NCBI GenBank assembly: GCA_031431475.1
Contig: JANPDL010000018.1
Span: 310,001 to 374,000, forward strand
Source: JADCCX01 sp031431475
Lineage (GTDB): Bacteria > Pseudomonadota > Alphaproteobacteria > Rhizobiales > Beijerinckiaceae
Reading direction: 5' to 3'
DNA length: 64,000 nucleotides
The notes under the pieces were generated by a model. It was given only the letters and a program-made list of their open reading frames with translations. It was not told where the DNA came from and made no database searches. Positions 17,757 to 25,220 of this stretch are shown piece after piece (positions within the stretch are counted from its first letter, which is position 1; every line of letters starts with the position of its first letter). The translations under genes were made by a program, and so were the position numbers.

Positions 17757-19472
17757 ATGGTTTTTAGAATGGCACGGCCTACCAGTCGAAAAGTGGGGCG
17801 TCTTTCCCAATTTTTCACACGGATACCCCGCGATCTTCTGGCGATTGCGCCGGGACGGCTGCTGACAATCGGCTTGCCGCCTGCTTCTCCCGGTGGTTGT
17901 GACATCACCATTCAGACCACAATCGGCAGAACCCATGTCCGGTTCTCCCTTCAGGCAACCGATGATGCACTCGTCAAGCTACGCCATGCAGCGGCATCCG
18001 AACGCATCCTAAGGGAATGGGCAGGGCTTAGGGCCGCGCCTGTATCGCTCACCCCATATCAACGCCAAGGACTTGCCGGGGTGGTCTACAAGGCCTTCAG
18101 GGCAGCGCTACGGGACGACCCGATACTCTCTGAAGACCAGTGGCGCGACATTGCGGAGGGTGTCAGCGACAGCCTGAAGCCGGGTGGTCCCTATGCCGCC
18201 CTCCTAATCCCCCTGGACGATGGCCGCCACCTTACTGAAGGCACAATCGCCGCGCTGGAGCGTAGCTTCGGAAAGCTGGTTGATGCCACCCTGTCCAGAG
18301 AGGCGCTGATAGTCCCTGCGGAGAGTCGTCTAGCACTTCTAAGGGACGTTGCGAGGGCTATGCAGGAACAGGCACAGCAAGCCGCTAGGGAGGCCGGTGG
18401 GGACTATCGCGATCCTAATGTGGGCAGGTTCCCTGATTGGGTTCCCGGCACACCAGCGCCCTCCCAAGGACTCCCGTCTATCCTCACCTTTGAAGCCCTC
18501 TTCAACGCCTATGTGGCACTGCCGGGGAAGCAGGGACAGCGGGCCGATGCCACTGTTGTCCGTTATCGTAAAATCATCACGGAGGCATTCCCGGCTTTCC
18601 TGCTAGGCCGTGCGAAGCACGTTGATGCGGCAAGGGTAGTTAAGGGGGACGTTGTCGCGTGGCGCGATAGCTTACTGCTCAGTGGTCTTACCGCCAAAAC
18701 CGTGAAGGACGTGAAGCTGGCTGCTCTACGCGCTGCATTCCATTGTGCACATTCAGACGGGCTCCTCCCATCAAATCCCGCTGCTGGGATCAATATGGGT
18801 TCAACCAGACGTGCCGGAGCGGGTGATAGGGAAAGCGGGTTAAACAACGACGAGGCGTATAAAATCCTTTCCCTAGCGTTGGCTCAAGGCCCCGGCAGGC
18901 GCTCTGCCGAACGTGCTAGGGCAATCCGATGGGTGCCATGGATACAGGCCTATACCGGTGCCCGTGTTAGTGAGGTGGCGCAGCTAAGGGGCATTGATTT
19001 CCTGCCCCGGCAAGATGCTGTCTACATGCGCTTCACACCAGAAGCGGGGAGCATCAAATCGGGCAAGTACCGTGACGTGCCAGTGCATCCACATCTTGTC
19101 GAGCAAGGTTTGCTGGCGCTTGTGAAGGAGGTGGGGAATGGCCCCCTGTTTCACAGTCGCACAGGGTCAGCAGAGGAGTCGAAGAGGGGGCGCACACAAG
19201 TTGCCGCACACCTTCGGGAATGGGTTCGGGGGGACGTCGGGGTGAAAGACAAACGGGTTTCGCCAACCCATGCGTGGCGTCACCGGCTTACCACTGTTTG
19301 GCGTGCCACGCTCTTATCGGAACACGCCCTTGCATACATCTGCGGTCAACGCCTTCCCGGCATGGCTGCCATATACGGTGACATGGCAGGCCTTGCTATA
19401 CAGATGGAAAGGGTGCCTCGTATCGAACTGTCAGAACTACAGGTCGAAACACAAGCCGGGGCACCCCCGTAA
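17757..19472 (+). CDS. int: Tyrosine recombinase (phage-type integrase, DUF6538-like N-terminus)
   Basis: This is the likely enzyme that inserted the element into tRNA-Val. The 571-residue protein begins with a DUF6538-like stretch (MARPTSRKVGRLSQFF then RIPRDLL), has a SAM-like core-binding domain (about 245-345) and a C-terminal catalytic domain. Catalytic residues are visible: Arg403 in TGARVSEV, Lys434 in SIKSGK, His505 and Arg508 in HAWRHR, and Tyr540 in AAIYGD. The position that is usually His in a GH motif is Gln531 (ICGQRL). At 571 residues it is longer than the common 350-450. An ATG at 17769 is an alternative start. Confidence 0.92.
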   Translation: MVFRMARPTSRKVGRLSQFFTRIPRDLLAIAPGRLLTIGLPPASPGGCDITIQTTIGRTHVRFSLQATDDALVKLRHAAASERILREWAGLRAAPVSLTPYQRQGLAGVVYKAFRAALRDDPILSEDQWRDIAEGVSDSLKPGGPYAALLIPLDDGRHLTEGTIAALERSFGKLVDATLSREALIVPAESRLALLRDVARAMQEQAQQAAREAGGDYRDPNVGRFPDWVPGTPAPSQGLPSILTFEALFNAYVALPGKQGQRADATVVRYRKIITEAFPAFLLGRAKHVDAARVVKGDVVAWRDSLLLSGLTAKTVKDVKLAALRAAFHCAHSDGLLPSNPAAGINMGSTRRAGAGDRESGLNNDEAYKILSLALAQGPGRRSAERARAIRWVPWIQAYTGARVSEVAQLRGIDFLPRQDAVYMRFTPEAGSIKSGKYRDVPVHPHLVEQGLLALVKEVGNGPLFHSRTGSAEESKRGRTQVAAHLREWVRGDVGVKDKRVSPTHAWRHRLTTVWRATLLSEHALAYICGQRLPGMAAIYGDMAGLAIQMERVPRIELSELQVETQAGAPP

Positions 19473-19486
19473 ACATCAGGAACACT

Positions 19487-19843
19487 ATGCAAAGCATTTC
19501 GTGTCTTCGCGGGTTCAAGGCCCCGCTTGCCCTCGTTGCTGTCCTACCGCTGTTGATGGCGTGTAGCCTGACATTGCCCGTGACCGGGACATCGGAGGCG
19601 GGGGACGAGATGTTCACCGGGTCTGCTACCGGCTACATTGATGGTGGTGGTACTCTGGAGATCAAGAGCACCAAGGGGGCCGACTGCAAGGGCACCTTTG
19701 TCTATCAGTCGCGCCGTGAGGGGCGAGGCACCTTCACATGCACCGATGGGCGTAGCGGACCCTTTGAGTTTGTCTCGACAGGCACCAGAGGGACGGGCAC
19801 GGGGCGCTTAGGGGATCGTCGCTTCACGTTCAACTTTGGATAG
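19487..19843 (+). CDS. Small predicted lipoprotein on the element
   Basis: The 118-residue product has a lipoprotein signal with lipobox LLMAC (Cys about 26). The mature part is glycine-rich and looks like a small beta-barrel or sandwich: MFTGSATGYIDGGGTLEI, a Cys in GADCKGTF, then a Cys in GTFTCTDGRSG. The signal and regular beta pattern argue for a real gene. It starts 14 bp after the integrase stop, with AGGAA upstream. Function unknown. Confidence 0.75.
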   Translation: MQSISCLRGFKAPLALVAVLPLLMACSLTLPVTGTSEAGDEMFTGSATGYIDGGGTLEIKSTKGADCKGTFVYQSRREGRGTFTCTDGRSGPFEFVSTGTRGTGTGRLGDRRFTFNFG

Positions 19844-19977
19844 GAGGTGGCCAATTCCCCACCCCTTTGGATCAATAGCCCCACCACTTCCAATTAATCC
19901 CCCGACCACTTCCGCAATCCATAGAACGATGCGCCACCCGGAGTACCGGGCAACCCCCACAAACCTCACAAGGAAGA

Positions 19978-20523
19978 ATGAACCAGCACGAAATACAGAC
20001 AACCGTTAATGGGGCTTTGCCCCATCCATTCGATACCGCCCCCAGAGGGAACCCAATAGCCGATGCCTACACGGCGTATGCAGACGGGTCTTCGCTCGGT
20101 AACCCCGGACCAGCCGGATGGGCCTATGCAATTGTGCGCCCCGATGGGGACGACCTGCACGGGTCCGGGGCACTCAGACACGCTTCAAACAACCAAGCGG
20201 AACTGTACGGCGCTATCCAAGCGCTGCTTGCCCTGAATGATATCTCACGAGGGGTTGATGCCACCCTCTGGCTGGACAGCAACTATGTCGTGGAGGCTGT
20301 CAACGTATGGCGGTCTTCATGGGAAGCCAATGGCTGGAAGACCAGCAAAGGCTGCGGCGTCAGCAACCTGGCCCTTCTGCAACCCCTCTTCGCACTGTGT
20401 GACGCCATGCCCAATGTGACCCTTGGCTGGGTTGCGGGACATGCCGGGGACTCACTGAATGAGCTGGTGGACGGGATGGCAAGGACGGCAGCTGAGAAGG
20501 CCCGTCGTGGAATGTTTCAATGA
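19978..20523 (+). CDS. RNase HI domain protein on the element
   Basis: RNase HI cleaves the RNA strand of RNA-DNA hybrids. All four acidic active-site positions can be placed in this 181-residue protein: Asp36 (YADGSSLGNPGPAGW), Glu75 (NNQAELYGAI), Asp100 (WLDSNYVV) and Asp165 (NELVDGMA), with the catalytic-loop His155 (VAGHAGD). An N-terminal extension of about 30 residues precedes the domain. AAGGA sits just before the ATG. The stop overlaps the next start (ATGA), so it is probably translated together with the ParB-like gene. Possible uses are removing R-loops or primer RNA during element maintenance; this is inference. Confidence 0.9.
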   Translation: MNQHEIQTTVNGALPHPFDTAPRGNPIADAYTAYADGSSLGNPGPAGWAYAIVRPDGDDLHGSGALRHASNNQAELYGAIQALLALNDISRGVDATLWLDSNYVVEAVNVWRSSWEANGWKTSKGCGVSNLALLQPLFALCDAMPNVTLGWVAGHAGDSLNELVDGMARTAAEKARRGMFQ

Positions 20524-21218
20524 ACGGCTATGACCCGCTCACGGGTGTAGTTGAAACCCTTAGGGTGCTAACACGGGATGATTGGCAAGTCAGGACCCGT
20601 CTCGATCCGGGAACAGTCGCCAGATACCGCAGCGTATTCAAAGGTGGCTGTAGCTTTCCGCCGATTGAGATCGTCGCTGTTGACGGCGTCTGGACCCTGA
20701 TTGACGGCTGGCACCGCCTTGCAGCGGCCAAGCTGGAGGACGTCCTCGTCCTGCCCGCTACTGTCGTCATTGCTGGCCCGGCTGAAGCGGCTTGGTTGGC
20801 AGCAAAGGCTAACCTCGCACACGGACTCCCCTTGAAAGCCAGGGAGCACCGCAACGTCTTCAGGGCGTTCATAAGGGCAGGTATGCACCGCAAGAGGAAA
20901 TGCTTCCTGTCTTACCGGGACATTGCTGGAGCCCTTGGGGGTGTCCGCTCTCACGGCACCCTTTGGAACTGGATGAAAAAGGACTTCCCGGGGATCGCTG
21001 AGCAAATGGCTCCAGCCTATCCCATGGGCAGCGGTGGCATCCGTCCTACCGGGCGGGTAACCCCCGATAGCACCCTTGTGCTCGCCTACAGACACCTTGA
21101 TAGCCTTCAGGTGATCTTGCAAGGCTTGCCGGATGGGGAGGGTAAGCAGGGGCTGATAGAAGGGGTGAAGCGGTGGCTTGGATTGGACCAAGACATCGAA
21201 ATCACAATGCCTTTCTAG
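20520..21218 (+). CDS. ParB/Srx-fold nuclease-like protein with HTH
   Basis: The 232-residue protein has a ParB N-terminal domain signature: FPPIEIVAVDG then LIDGWHRLAAAKL (residues 61-72), with the GxHRxxA motif that binds CTP in canonical ParB, and later AKANLAHGLPL. A helix-turn-helix candidate follows (LSYRDIAGALGGVRSHGTLW, about 122-141). It lacks a recognisable ParB dimer domain and has no parA partner, so plasmid-style partition is not shown. It is translationally coupled to the RNase HI gene and its stop codon is 4 bp before a perfect palindrome. It may regulate transcription, bind the element's DNA or act as a nuclease. Confidence 0.8.
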   Translation: MNGYDPLTGVVETLRVLTRDDWQVRTRLDPGTVARYRSVFKGGCSFPPIEIVAVDGVWTLIDGWHRLAAAKLEDVLVLPATVVIAGPAEAAWLAAKANLAHGLPLKAREHRNVFRAFIRAGMHRKRKCFLSYRDIAGALGGVRSHGTLWNWMKKDFPGIAEQMAPAYPMGSGGIRPTGRVTPDSTLVLAYRHLDSLQVILQGLPDGEGKQGLIEGVKRWLGLDQDIEITMPF

Positions 21219-21222
21219 GTCC

Positions 21223-21239
21223 GTGTTCAAATTGAACAC
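21223..21239. promoter_or_regulatory. 17-bp perfect palindrome after the ParB-like gene
   Basis: GTGTTCAA-A-TTGAACAC is a perfect 8-bp inverted repeat around one base, 4 bp after the ParB-like stop. It starts and ends TGTT...AACA, as parS sites do. There is no T-run, so it is unlikely to be a terminator. It is a candidate binding site for the ParB-like protein. Confidence 0.5.
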
Positions 21240-21674
21240 CCTCTATCAACAGCGGCAGGTGAATGCCCCGGTACTTCAGGGGCTTACACCGGAAATCCCG
21301 GACTTGTCATGCCTGCTTGATACGCACCTGCGACCAAGCGGGATGCAGCTTGCGGGAACCCTGATACCGCTGAAGAGCGCCAGACGGCACACCCGATGTT
21401 TCTGGCGAAAGTGTTTTACCGTGCCTCTAGGTTTCCGCTTGGTCGCGCTTCCCCCTTCCCGGCCTTCGCGGCTGTACCATGCCCTGCTGCCGATCCGTCC
21501 GCTCAATAAGGGGGGGGGGGGGGCTTGGTCGGCAGGACGGAGCGCCGACTCCCCTTCTACCATTCCTGCCACCCATGCGCTGTTGCTGTAGACCCTGCCC
21601 AGAGCCCCCAAGGAGAGGCACGATGCGCTCTTCGATTGCTGCCATGCTAATGGCATCCGATTGGGAGCTCTGGA
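21240..21674. other. Stretch without a convincing gene, with a 14-G homopolymer
   Basis: About 435 bp hold only short overlapping open frames on both strands with no recognisable domain. A run of 14 G lies at 21510-21523. On the minus strand this run would encode Pro residues in two competing frames, so a one-base slip would switch frames. I cannot say whether this is a decayed gene, a slippage switch or an assembly-length artefact. Confidence 0.55.
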
Positions 21675-22055
21675 CTATTTCGTTTCGCTGCTTCGCCGGT
21701 GATGCTCATACACGGCTCGCGGTGCACCCCCACAAACGTCAGTGGCAAGCGTTACGAGTTCACGGTGCGGCTTGTCCTTCAAGCTGTCGAGTATCGTCGC
21801 GACAGCAAATCCACAATTGTACCCCACGAAGAAGGGCGAAATTTTTGAGTGTTCAACATGCACTATGTCGCTCATGGCTGATGTGCAAACCCTGTAAACC
21901 GCATCTCGAAGCCACTCAGGGTGCTTGTCTGGTTTGACGCGCTCGGCAGTCAAAAGACGACAGACCGCTTCATTGACTAACCGCTGAGTTGTGTCTTCGG
22001 CCTCCGCAGTTGTCGGTGATACCGAGAGGATTATGAGTAGGAGGAGCTGTTTCAT
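21675..22055 (-). CDS. Small exported protein on the element, function unknown
   Basis: The 126-residue product begins with a clear signal peptide (MKQLLLLIILSVSPTTAEAE). The mature part is largely helical with four cysteines (AVCRLL, YRVCTSAM, GYNCGFAV, DVCGGAP), which could form two disulfides. It is read opposite to its neighbours. An AGGA-like site precedes the ATG. No family was recognised. Confidence 0.55.
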   Translation of the reverse strand: MKQLLLLIILSVSPTTAEAEDTTQRLVNEAVCRLLTAERVKPDKHPEWLRDAVYRVCTSAMSDIVHVEHSKISPFFVGYNCGFAVATILDSLKDKPHRELVTLATDVCGGAPRAVYEHHRRSSETK

Positions 22056-22201
22056 GCCTTCGTCCTATTGCCTTCGGGTAGCCGGATTATCCTGCGCACA
22101 ACCGAGTCATAGCATGTAGTACTCAGCGCTATGCTGCCATCATCACGCTGGCGATGGTTTCCGCCATGGCAGGCGCGTCCGGTGACACTAGGAGGGAGCG
22201 G

Positions 22202-22249
22202 ATGCCCAATAGGGCCTGCCCTTGCGGACACTCTCAATCATGGCGCTGA
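22202..22249 (+). CDS. Possible 15-residue ORF with strong ribosome binding site
   Basis: GGAGGG lies about five bases before an ATG that opens the short frame MPNRACPCGHSQSWR, about 80 bp before the resolvase gene. The spacing is ideal, but 15 codons can arise by chance. It may be a leader peptide or nothing. Confidence 0.2.
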   Translation: MPNRACPCGHSQSWR

Positions 22250-22297
22250 ACCTGTCCAATAGAATGCCTCTTGACTTATGGTCATATATGGCTGGTA

Positions 22298-22317
22298 TGT
22301 CTAAGACCTTTTGGACA
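22298..22317. promoter_or_regulatory. Imperfect palindrome before the resolvase gene (possible res/operator site)
   Basis: TGTCTAAGAC-CTTTTGGACA matches its own reverse complement at 7 of 10 half-site positions and ends 14 bp before the resolvase start. Serine resolvases often bind TGTC...ACA-type subsites next to their own gene and so control it. Confidence 0.35.
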
Positions 22318-22331
22318 CATAGGAGGCTGAC

Positions 22332-22928
22332 ATGCTCATTGGATACGCCAGAACAAGCACCACGGAACAGGTGGCAGGGCTGGAGGCACAGGTACGTGAC
22401 CTTACCCTTGCAGGGTGCGAGAGGATATTCAGTGAGCATGGCAGTGGTGTCGATGCCGCAAGGCCAGAACTGGCCAAGGCCATAGAGTTCGCCCGTGAGG
22501 GTGATGTGTTTGTTGTCACCAAGCCGGAGCGCCTTGCCCGGTCTGTTGCACATCTCACCAGTGCCGTTGAAGGCTTGAAGCGACGGGGCGTTGCCGTCCG
22601 CATCCTGTCCATGAGCCTCGATACCACAAGCGCAACCGGCGAATTGATCCTGAACGTGCTTGCCAGCATCGGGGCATTTGAGCGTAGCCTGATGCTTGAA
22701 CGCCAGCGGGAAGGCATCGCCAAGGCAAAGGGTGAGGGCAAGTATCTAGGGCGCAAGCCTACCGCCCGCTTGAAGGCGGGTGAGGTGCTGCGGCTTCACG
22801 CCAGCGGCAAGCACGTCTCTGCCATTGCGAAGGAATTGGGGATAGGCAGGGGGTCTGTCTACCGGGCCTTAGAGGCTGCACAGCAAGCCCCGGCTGGCAT
22901 TGCCAGTGCGCTACCCGCGCCCGGCTAG
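22332..22928 (+). CDS. Serine recombinase of the resolvase/invertase family
   Basis: The 198-residue protein has a full resolvase catalytic domain (MLIGYARTSTTEQ with nucleophile Ser9; KPERLARS; LNVLASIGAFERSLMLERQREG) and a C-terminal helix-turn-helix (KHVSAIAKELGIGRGSVYRA). These enzymes resolve cointegrates or dimers, or invert segments. AGGAGG is seven bases before the ATG. Its presence beside a tyrosine recombinase suggests the element has, or had, a circular or plasmid-like stage. Confidence 0.93.
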   Translation: MLIGYARTSTTEQVAGLEAQVRDLTLAGCERIFSEHGSGVDAARPELAKAIEFAREGDVFVVTKPERLARSVAHLTSAVEGLKRRGVAVRILSMSLDTTSATGELILNVLASIGAFERSLMLERQREGIAKAKGEGKYLGRKPTARLKAGEVLRLHASGKHVSAIAKELGIGRGSVYRALEAAQQAPAGIASALPAPG

Positions 22929-23072
22929 GGCGTGGCCTATCCGTCTCTTGATGGCAGCCAGAAGGCCGCGCGTGTGGAACCTTCGCGTCTGCACATCTGT
23001 TTCTTTTCGCGGGGCTTGAAGCGATGGATCACGAACGAGGCAGCGGGGGTTATCCCGCCACCCCGCCCAATG

Positions 23073-23369
23073 TCAGTTGGTGAAGACGGCCCTGATAGCC
23101 TGCTTGCGCTTGTAGAGGCCGATTGCCTTTAGCCCTACCACTTCGGCAACTGGATCAGACAAGAGCCTTTCCTCAAAGGCCCATCCCATCTGTACCGCCT
23201 TGGCTCGCACCTGAATGTCAAGGTGCGCACCCCCCGCGATAGGATCATCCATGATGGCCAAGGTTTGCGGCTCTTCAGCAACCATGATGCCCCATACCGT
23301 CACCCATCCTGAAAGGGATGGCTGGCATAGTTCGATGGGCAGTGAGGGTGTGGTGAGTACCGATTGCAT
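23073..23369 (-). CDS. Hypothetical 98-residue protein at the right end of the element
   Basis: The frame is open from 23582, which would run through the attachment site, but ATG 23369 has AGGA seven bases upstream and gives MQSVLTTPSLPIELCQPSLS and onward. The product has no signal peptide or helix-turn-helix I can see; the C-terminal half (AHLDIQVRAKAVQMGWAFEE) looks helical. No family recognised. Its position next to attR would suit an excision factor, but nothing in the sequence shows that. Confidence 0.5.
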   Translation of the reverse strand: MQSVLTTPSLPIELCQPSLSGWVTVWGIMVAEEPQTLAIMDDPIAGGAHLDIQVRAKAVQMGWAFEERLLSDPVAEVVGLKAIGLYKRKQAIRAVFTN

Positions 23370-23563
23370 AGAAAGTCCTCTCGCATTGGCAATGTGTGCC
23401 ATTTGGCAGGGGATCATTCCCTGCCGAGACTCACAGACTGCCGGGGGCGTGTCAACAGCTTGACGATAGGCTTTGACTTGCCCGGCACACACAACCGTGA
23501 TACACACCATCGCTTCGGCATAACCTAAGATACTGATATCATTGGATATGATAAGCCTAGCAT

Positions 23564-23591
23564 GGGAGTTCGATCCTCTCACTGCCCACCA
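23564..23591 (+). repeat. attR: 28-bp copy of the tRNA-Val 3' end
   Basis: The 28 bases are identical to 17650-17677 and diverge on both sides (AT versus TC on the left, A versus C on the right). This marks the right junction of the element; the chromosomal gene at 23638 follows. Confidence 0.92.
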
Positions 23592-23637
23592 ATTCCCGTT
23601 TGCATTGCCTTAAACTCCGGGAGTTATCCTCCGGATC

Positions 23638-24408
23638 ATGCAAAATGCCCTGCCCACCCCGGATTTCTGCACCGACAGCGAGCTGGGCTATGACCGCTCG
23701 CGCAGCATCTTCACACTCGGCGAGGCTTTCAGGCTCGACGACAATTACCGTCTGGCGCATCTGCCGCTGGTGAACCCCTCCCATCGTGATGTCATCGCCA
23801 GTTTGCCGGGAAAATCCTACGATATGGGGCTTCACCCGCGCATTCATTCGCTCGTTCTACCTGTATCATCAGCGGATCTGGCCGGGAATGCAGCATTTCA
23901 GAAGATTGAGGGGGAACTCCGACATTCGATCCTTGCACCAAAGATTGCATGGGACATTGTGGTGCGTCGGCAGGACAGGTTGCACGCCACGATTGTCGGA
24001 TCACTTGGGGAAGGGGAAATCTGTCCCGTTCTTCCGCCAGAAGCTCTGGCAGCGCTTGCCCGCTTCGGCCCCTTGCGGGTGCAGTTGCGCGGGTTGTTCT
24101 CGGGCAACATGAACAAGGGTCGATTGTATCTCAAGGCGTATCCGGAGAAGCGCGATGGGCAGAATGCTTTTCAACTGATCCAGAGACTTCTGGGCCGTCC
24201 GACAACCGATCTCTATGTCATCGGCCTGTACAATCTGACTGATCACCTCACATCGCTTGAAGCTGCTGCGCTGGCTGAACTTGTCGAGCGCTGGTGGCAG
24301 GTGAACATACTTGAAGTCACGGTGAACGAACTGTGGCTTCTGTCGTCGCGGGATGATCTGGTTCTCGACTCCCGGATCGAGAGTCACATTTCCTTGTTGA
24401 GCCTTTGA
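23638..24408 (+). CDS. 2H-phosphoesterase-like protein of unknown function
   Basis: The 256-residue protein carries one H-x-T motif (LHATIVGSLGEGE, about residue 121) in a context like 2H/LigT phosphoesterases and a C-terminal strand TVNELWLLSSRDDL resembling the last strand of that fold. A second canonical H-x-S/T motif is not obvious; GLYNLTDHLTSLEA occupies its expected place. The assignment is therefore tentative and the protein may be a structural homologue without the activity. It is the first chromosomal gene after attR, and its upstream region may have been altered by the insertion. Confidence 0.6.
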   Translation: MQNALPTPDFCTDSELGYDRSRSIFTLGEAFRLDDNYRLAHLPLVNPSHRDVIASLPGKSYDMGLHPRIHSLVLPVSSADLAGNAAFQKIEGELRHSILAPKIAWDIVVRRQDRLHATIVGSLGEGEICPVLPPEALAALARFGPLRVQLRGLFSGNMNKGRLYLKAYPEKRDGQNAFQLIQRLLGRPTTDLYVIGLYNLTDHLTSLEAAALAELVERWWQVNILEVTVNELWLLSSRDDLVLDSRIESHISLLSL

Positions 24409-24470
24409 AATGCCATGATAGCCTCGTGTTTTCGTTTTCATGCTGAATGGATGTGAAGGATCGCTCTTAA

Positions 24471-25199
24471 ATGAACAGAATCGTGAAGGTTGTTGCGCAA
24501 GGCCTTATACTGATTGCTGCTTTTTTCATCACAACCGTGGCAGCCTCGGCCCGCATGCAATTCACTGCGGTAACATTGGGAGACGGGACCTGTGGTAACC
24601 GCTGCCCGATCGTGATTCAGGCCGAGGGCAAGATTACACGCGAAGCAGCAAATGATTTCATCGCGATAGCCAAGCGTGCGTCGGATGAAGGGCGATTGCT
24701 GAACATGGTGCTGATCCATTCGCCAGGCGGCAGTGTTGTCGGATCCATGCTGCTTGGTGCGACCTTCAGGACATTGGGCACCACCGTCGTCGTGGCCCGC
24801 GTCAGCCGTGGCGGCGGTTTTTTCAGTGGTCCGCAAGTTGATTCCCGCTCTGGTCGCGTGATCCCGCAAGGTTCCGTCACCAATGCGATGTGCAATTCGG
24901 CCTGCGTCTATGCGGTGATGGGTGGCAAGAAGCGCGTGATCCCGACGGACAGCCGCATGGGCGTGCACCGCATGCAATCTGAAGAGAATTACGGCTTTGA
25001 TCCCGTCGCGGGGCGTGTCGTGACGGACAAGAAGACTGGCTCGCAGCAGGAGGTGCTGGCCCTCAAGCGCTATTCGAAGTTCATGGGCATTGATCCGCGC
25101 ATCATCGATCTTGCGGAATCCGTGCCGCACGAGGATATCCGCATCCTTTCGGCCGATCAGGTGCTTGGTTTCAAGCTTGGTGTGCCGAAGCTGCGATAG
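24471..25199 (+). CDS. Exported ClpP-fold protein (predicted periplasmic serine protease-like)
   Basis: The 242-residue product begins with a signal peptide (hydrophobic residues about 9-25, cleavage near ASAR) and then follows the Clp/crotonase fold: HSPGGSVVGSMLLG (oxyanion loop), the putative nucleophile Ser143 in MCNSACVYAVMGG and His166 in RMGVHRM. This resembles the COG3904 group of predicted periplasmic proteins. Two extra cysteines at 41 and 45 (TCGNRC) lie near the mature N-terminus. Activity is inferred from motif spacing only. Confidence 0.75.
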   Translation: MNRIVKVVAQGLILIAAFFITTVAASARMQFTAVTLGDGTCGNRCPIVIQAEGKITREAANDFIAIAKRASDEGRLLNMVLIHSPGGSVVGSMLLGATFRTLGTTVVVARVSRGGGFFSGPQVDSRSGRVIPQGSVTNAMCNSACVYAVMGGKKRVIPTDSRMGVHRMQSEENYGFDPVAGRVVTDKKTGSQQEVLALKRYSKFMGIDPRIIDLAESVPHEDIRILSADQVLGFKLGVPKLR

Positions 25200-25220
25200 G
25201 TGGTTTTTGCACGCCTTCTG

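Larger units (their letters stand above)
17678..23591 (+). mobile_element. Integrated element of about 5.9 kb in tRNA-Val
   Basis: The segment between the two 28-bp repeats carries an integrase gene starting 80 bp from the tRNA, as is typical of tRNA-targeted islands. Genes in order: tyrosine recombinase, small lipoprotein, RNase HI, ParB-like protein (all plus), a stretch without a convincing gene, a small exported protein (minus), serine resolvase (plus) and an unknown 98-residue protein (minus). No excisionase, capsid, terminase, relaxase or obvious cargo was recognised. It could be a satellite, a decayed prophage or a minimal genomic island. Confidence 0.88.

Noticed and set aside
19978..21218. 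RNase HI/ParB-like pair as a known defence or toxin-antitoxin system
   Set aside because: Neither protein has a recognised toxin, sensor or effector domain, and I know no described system with just these two parts, so only a neutral description is given.
21178..21656. Overlapping open frames on both strands around the G-run
   Set aside because: They have no domain or good start signals, and the frames change at the homopolymer; listed as a stretch without a convincing gene.
22932..23132. Plus-strand ORF of 66 codons after the resolvase
   Set aside because: No ribosome binding site, no domain, and it overlaps the 3' end of the better-supported minus-strand gene at 23073-23369.
17678..23591. 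Element as a complete prophage or a conjugative element
   Set aside because: No capsid, terminase, portal, tail, lysis, relaxase or type IV secretion gene could be recognised in its 5.9 kb.
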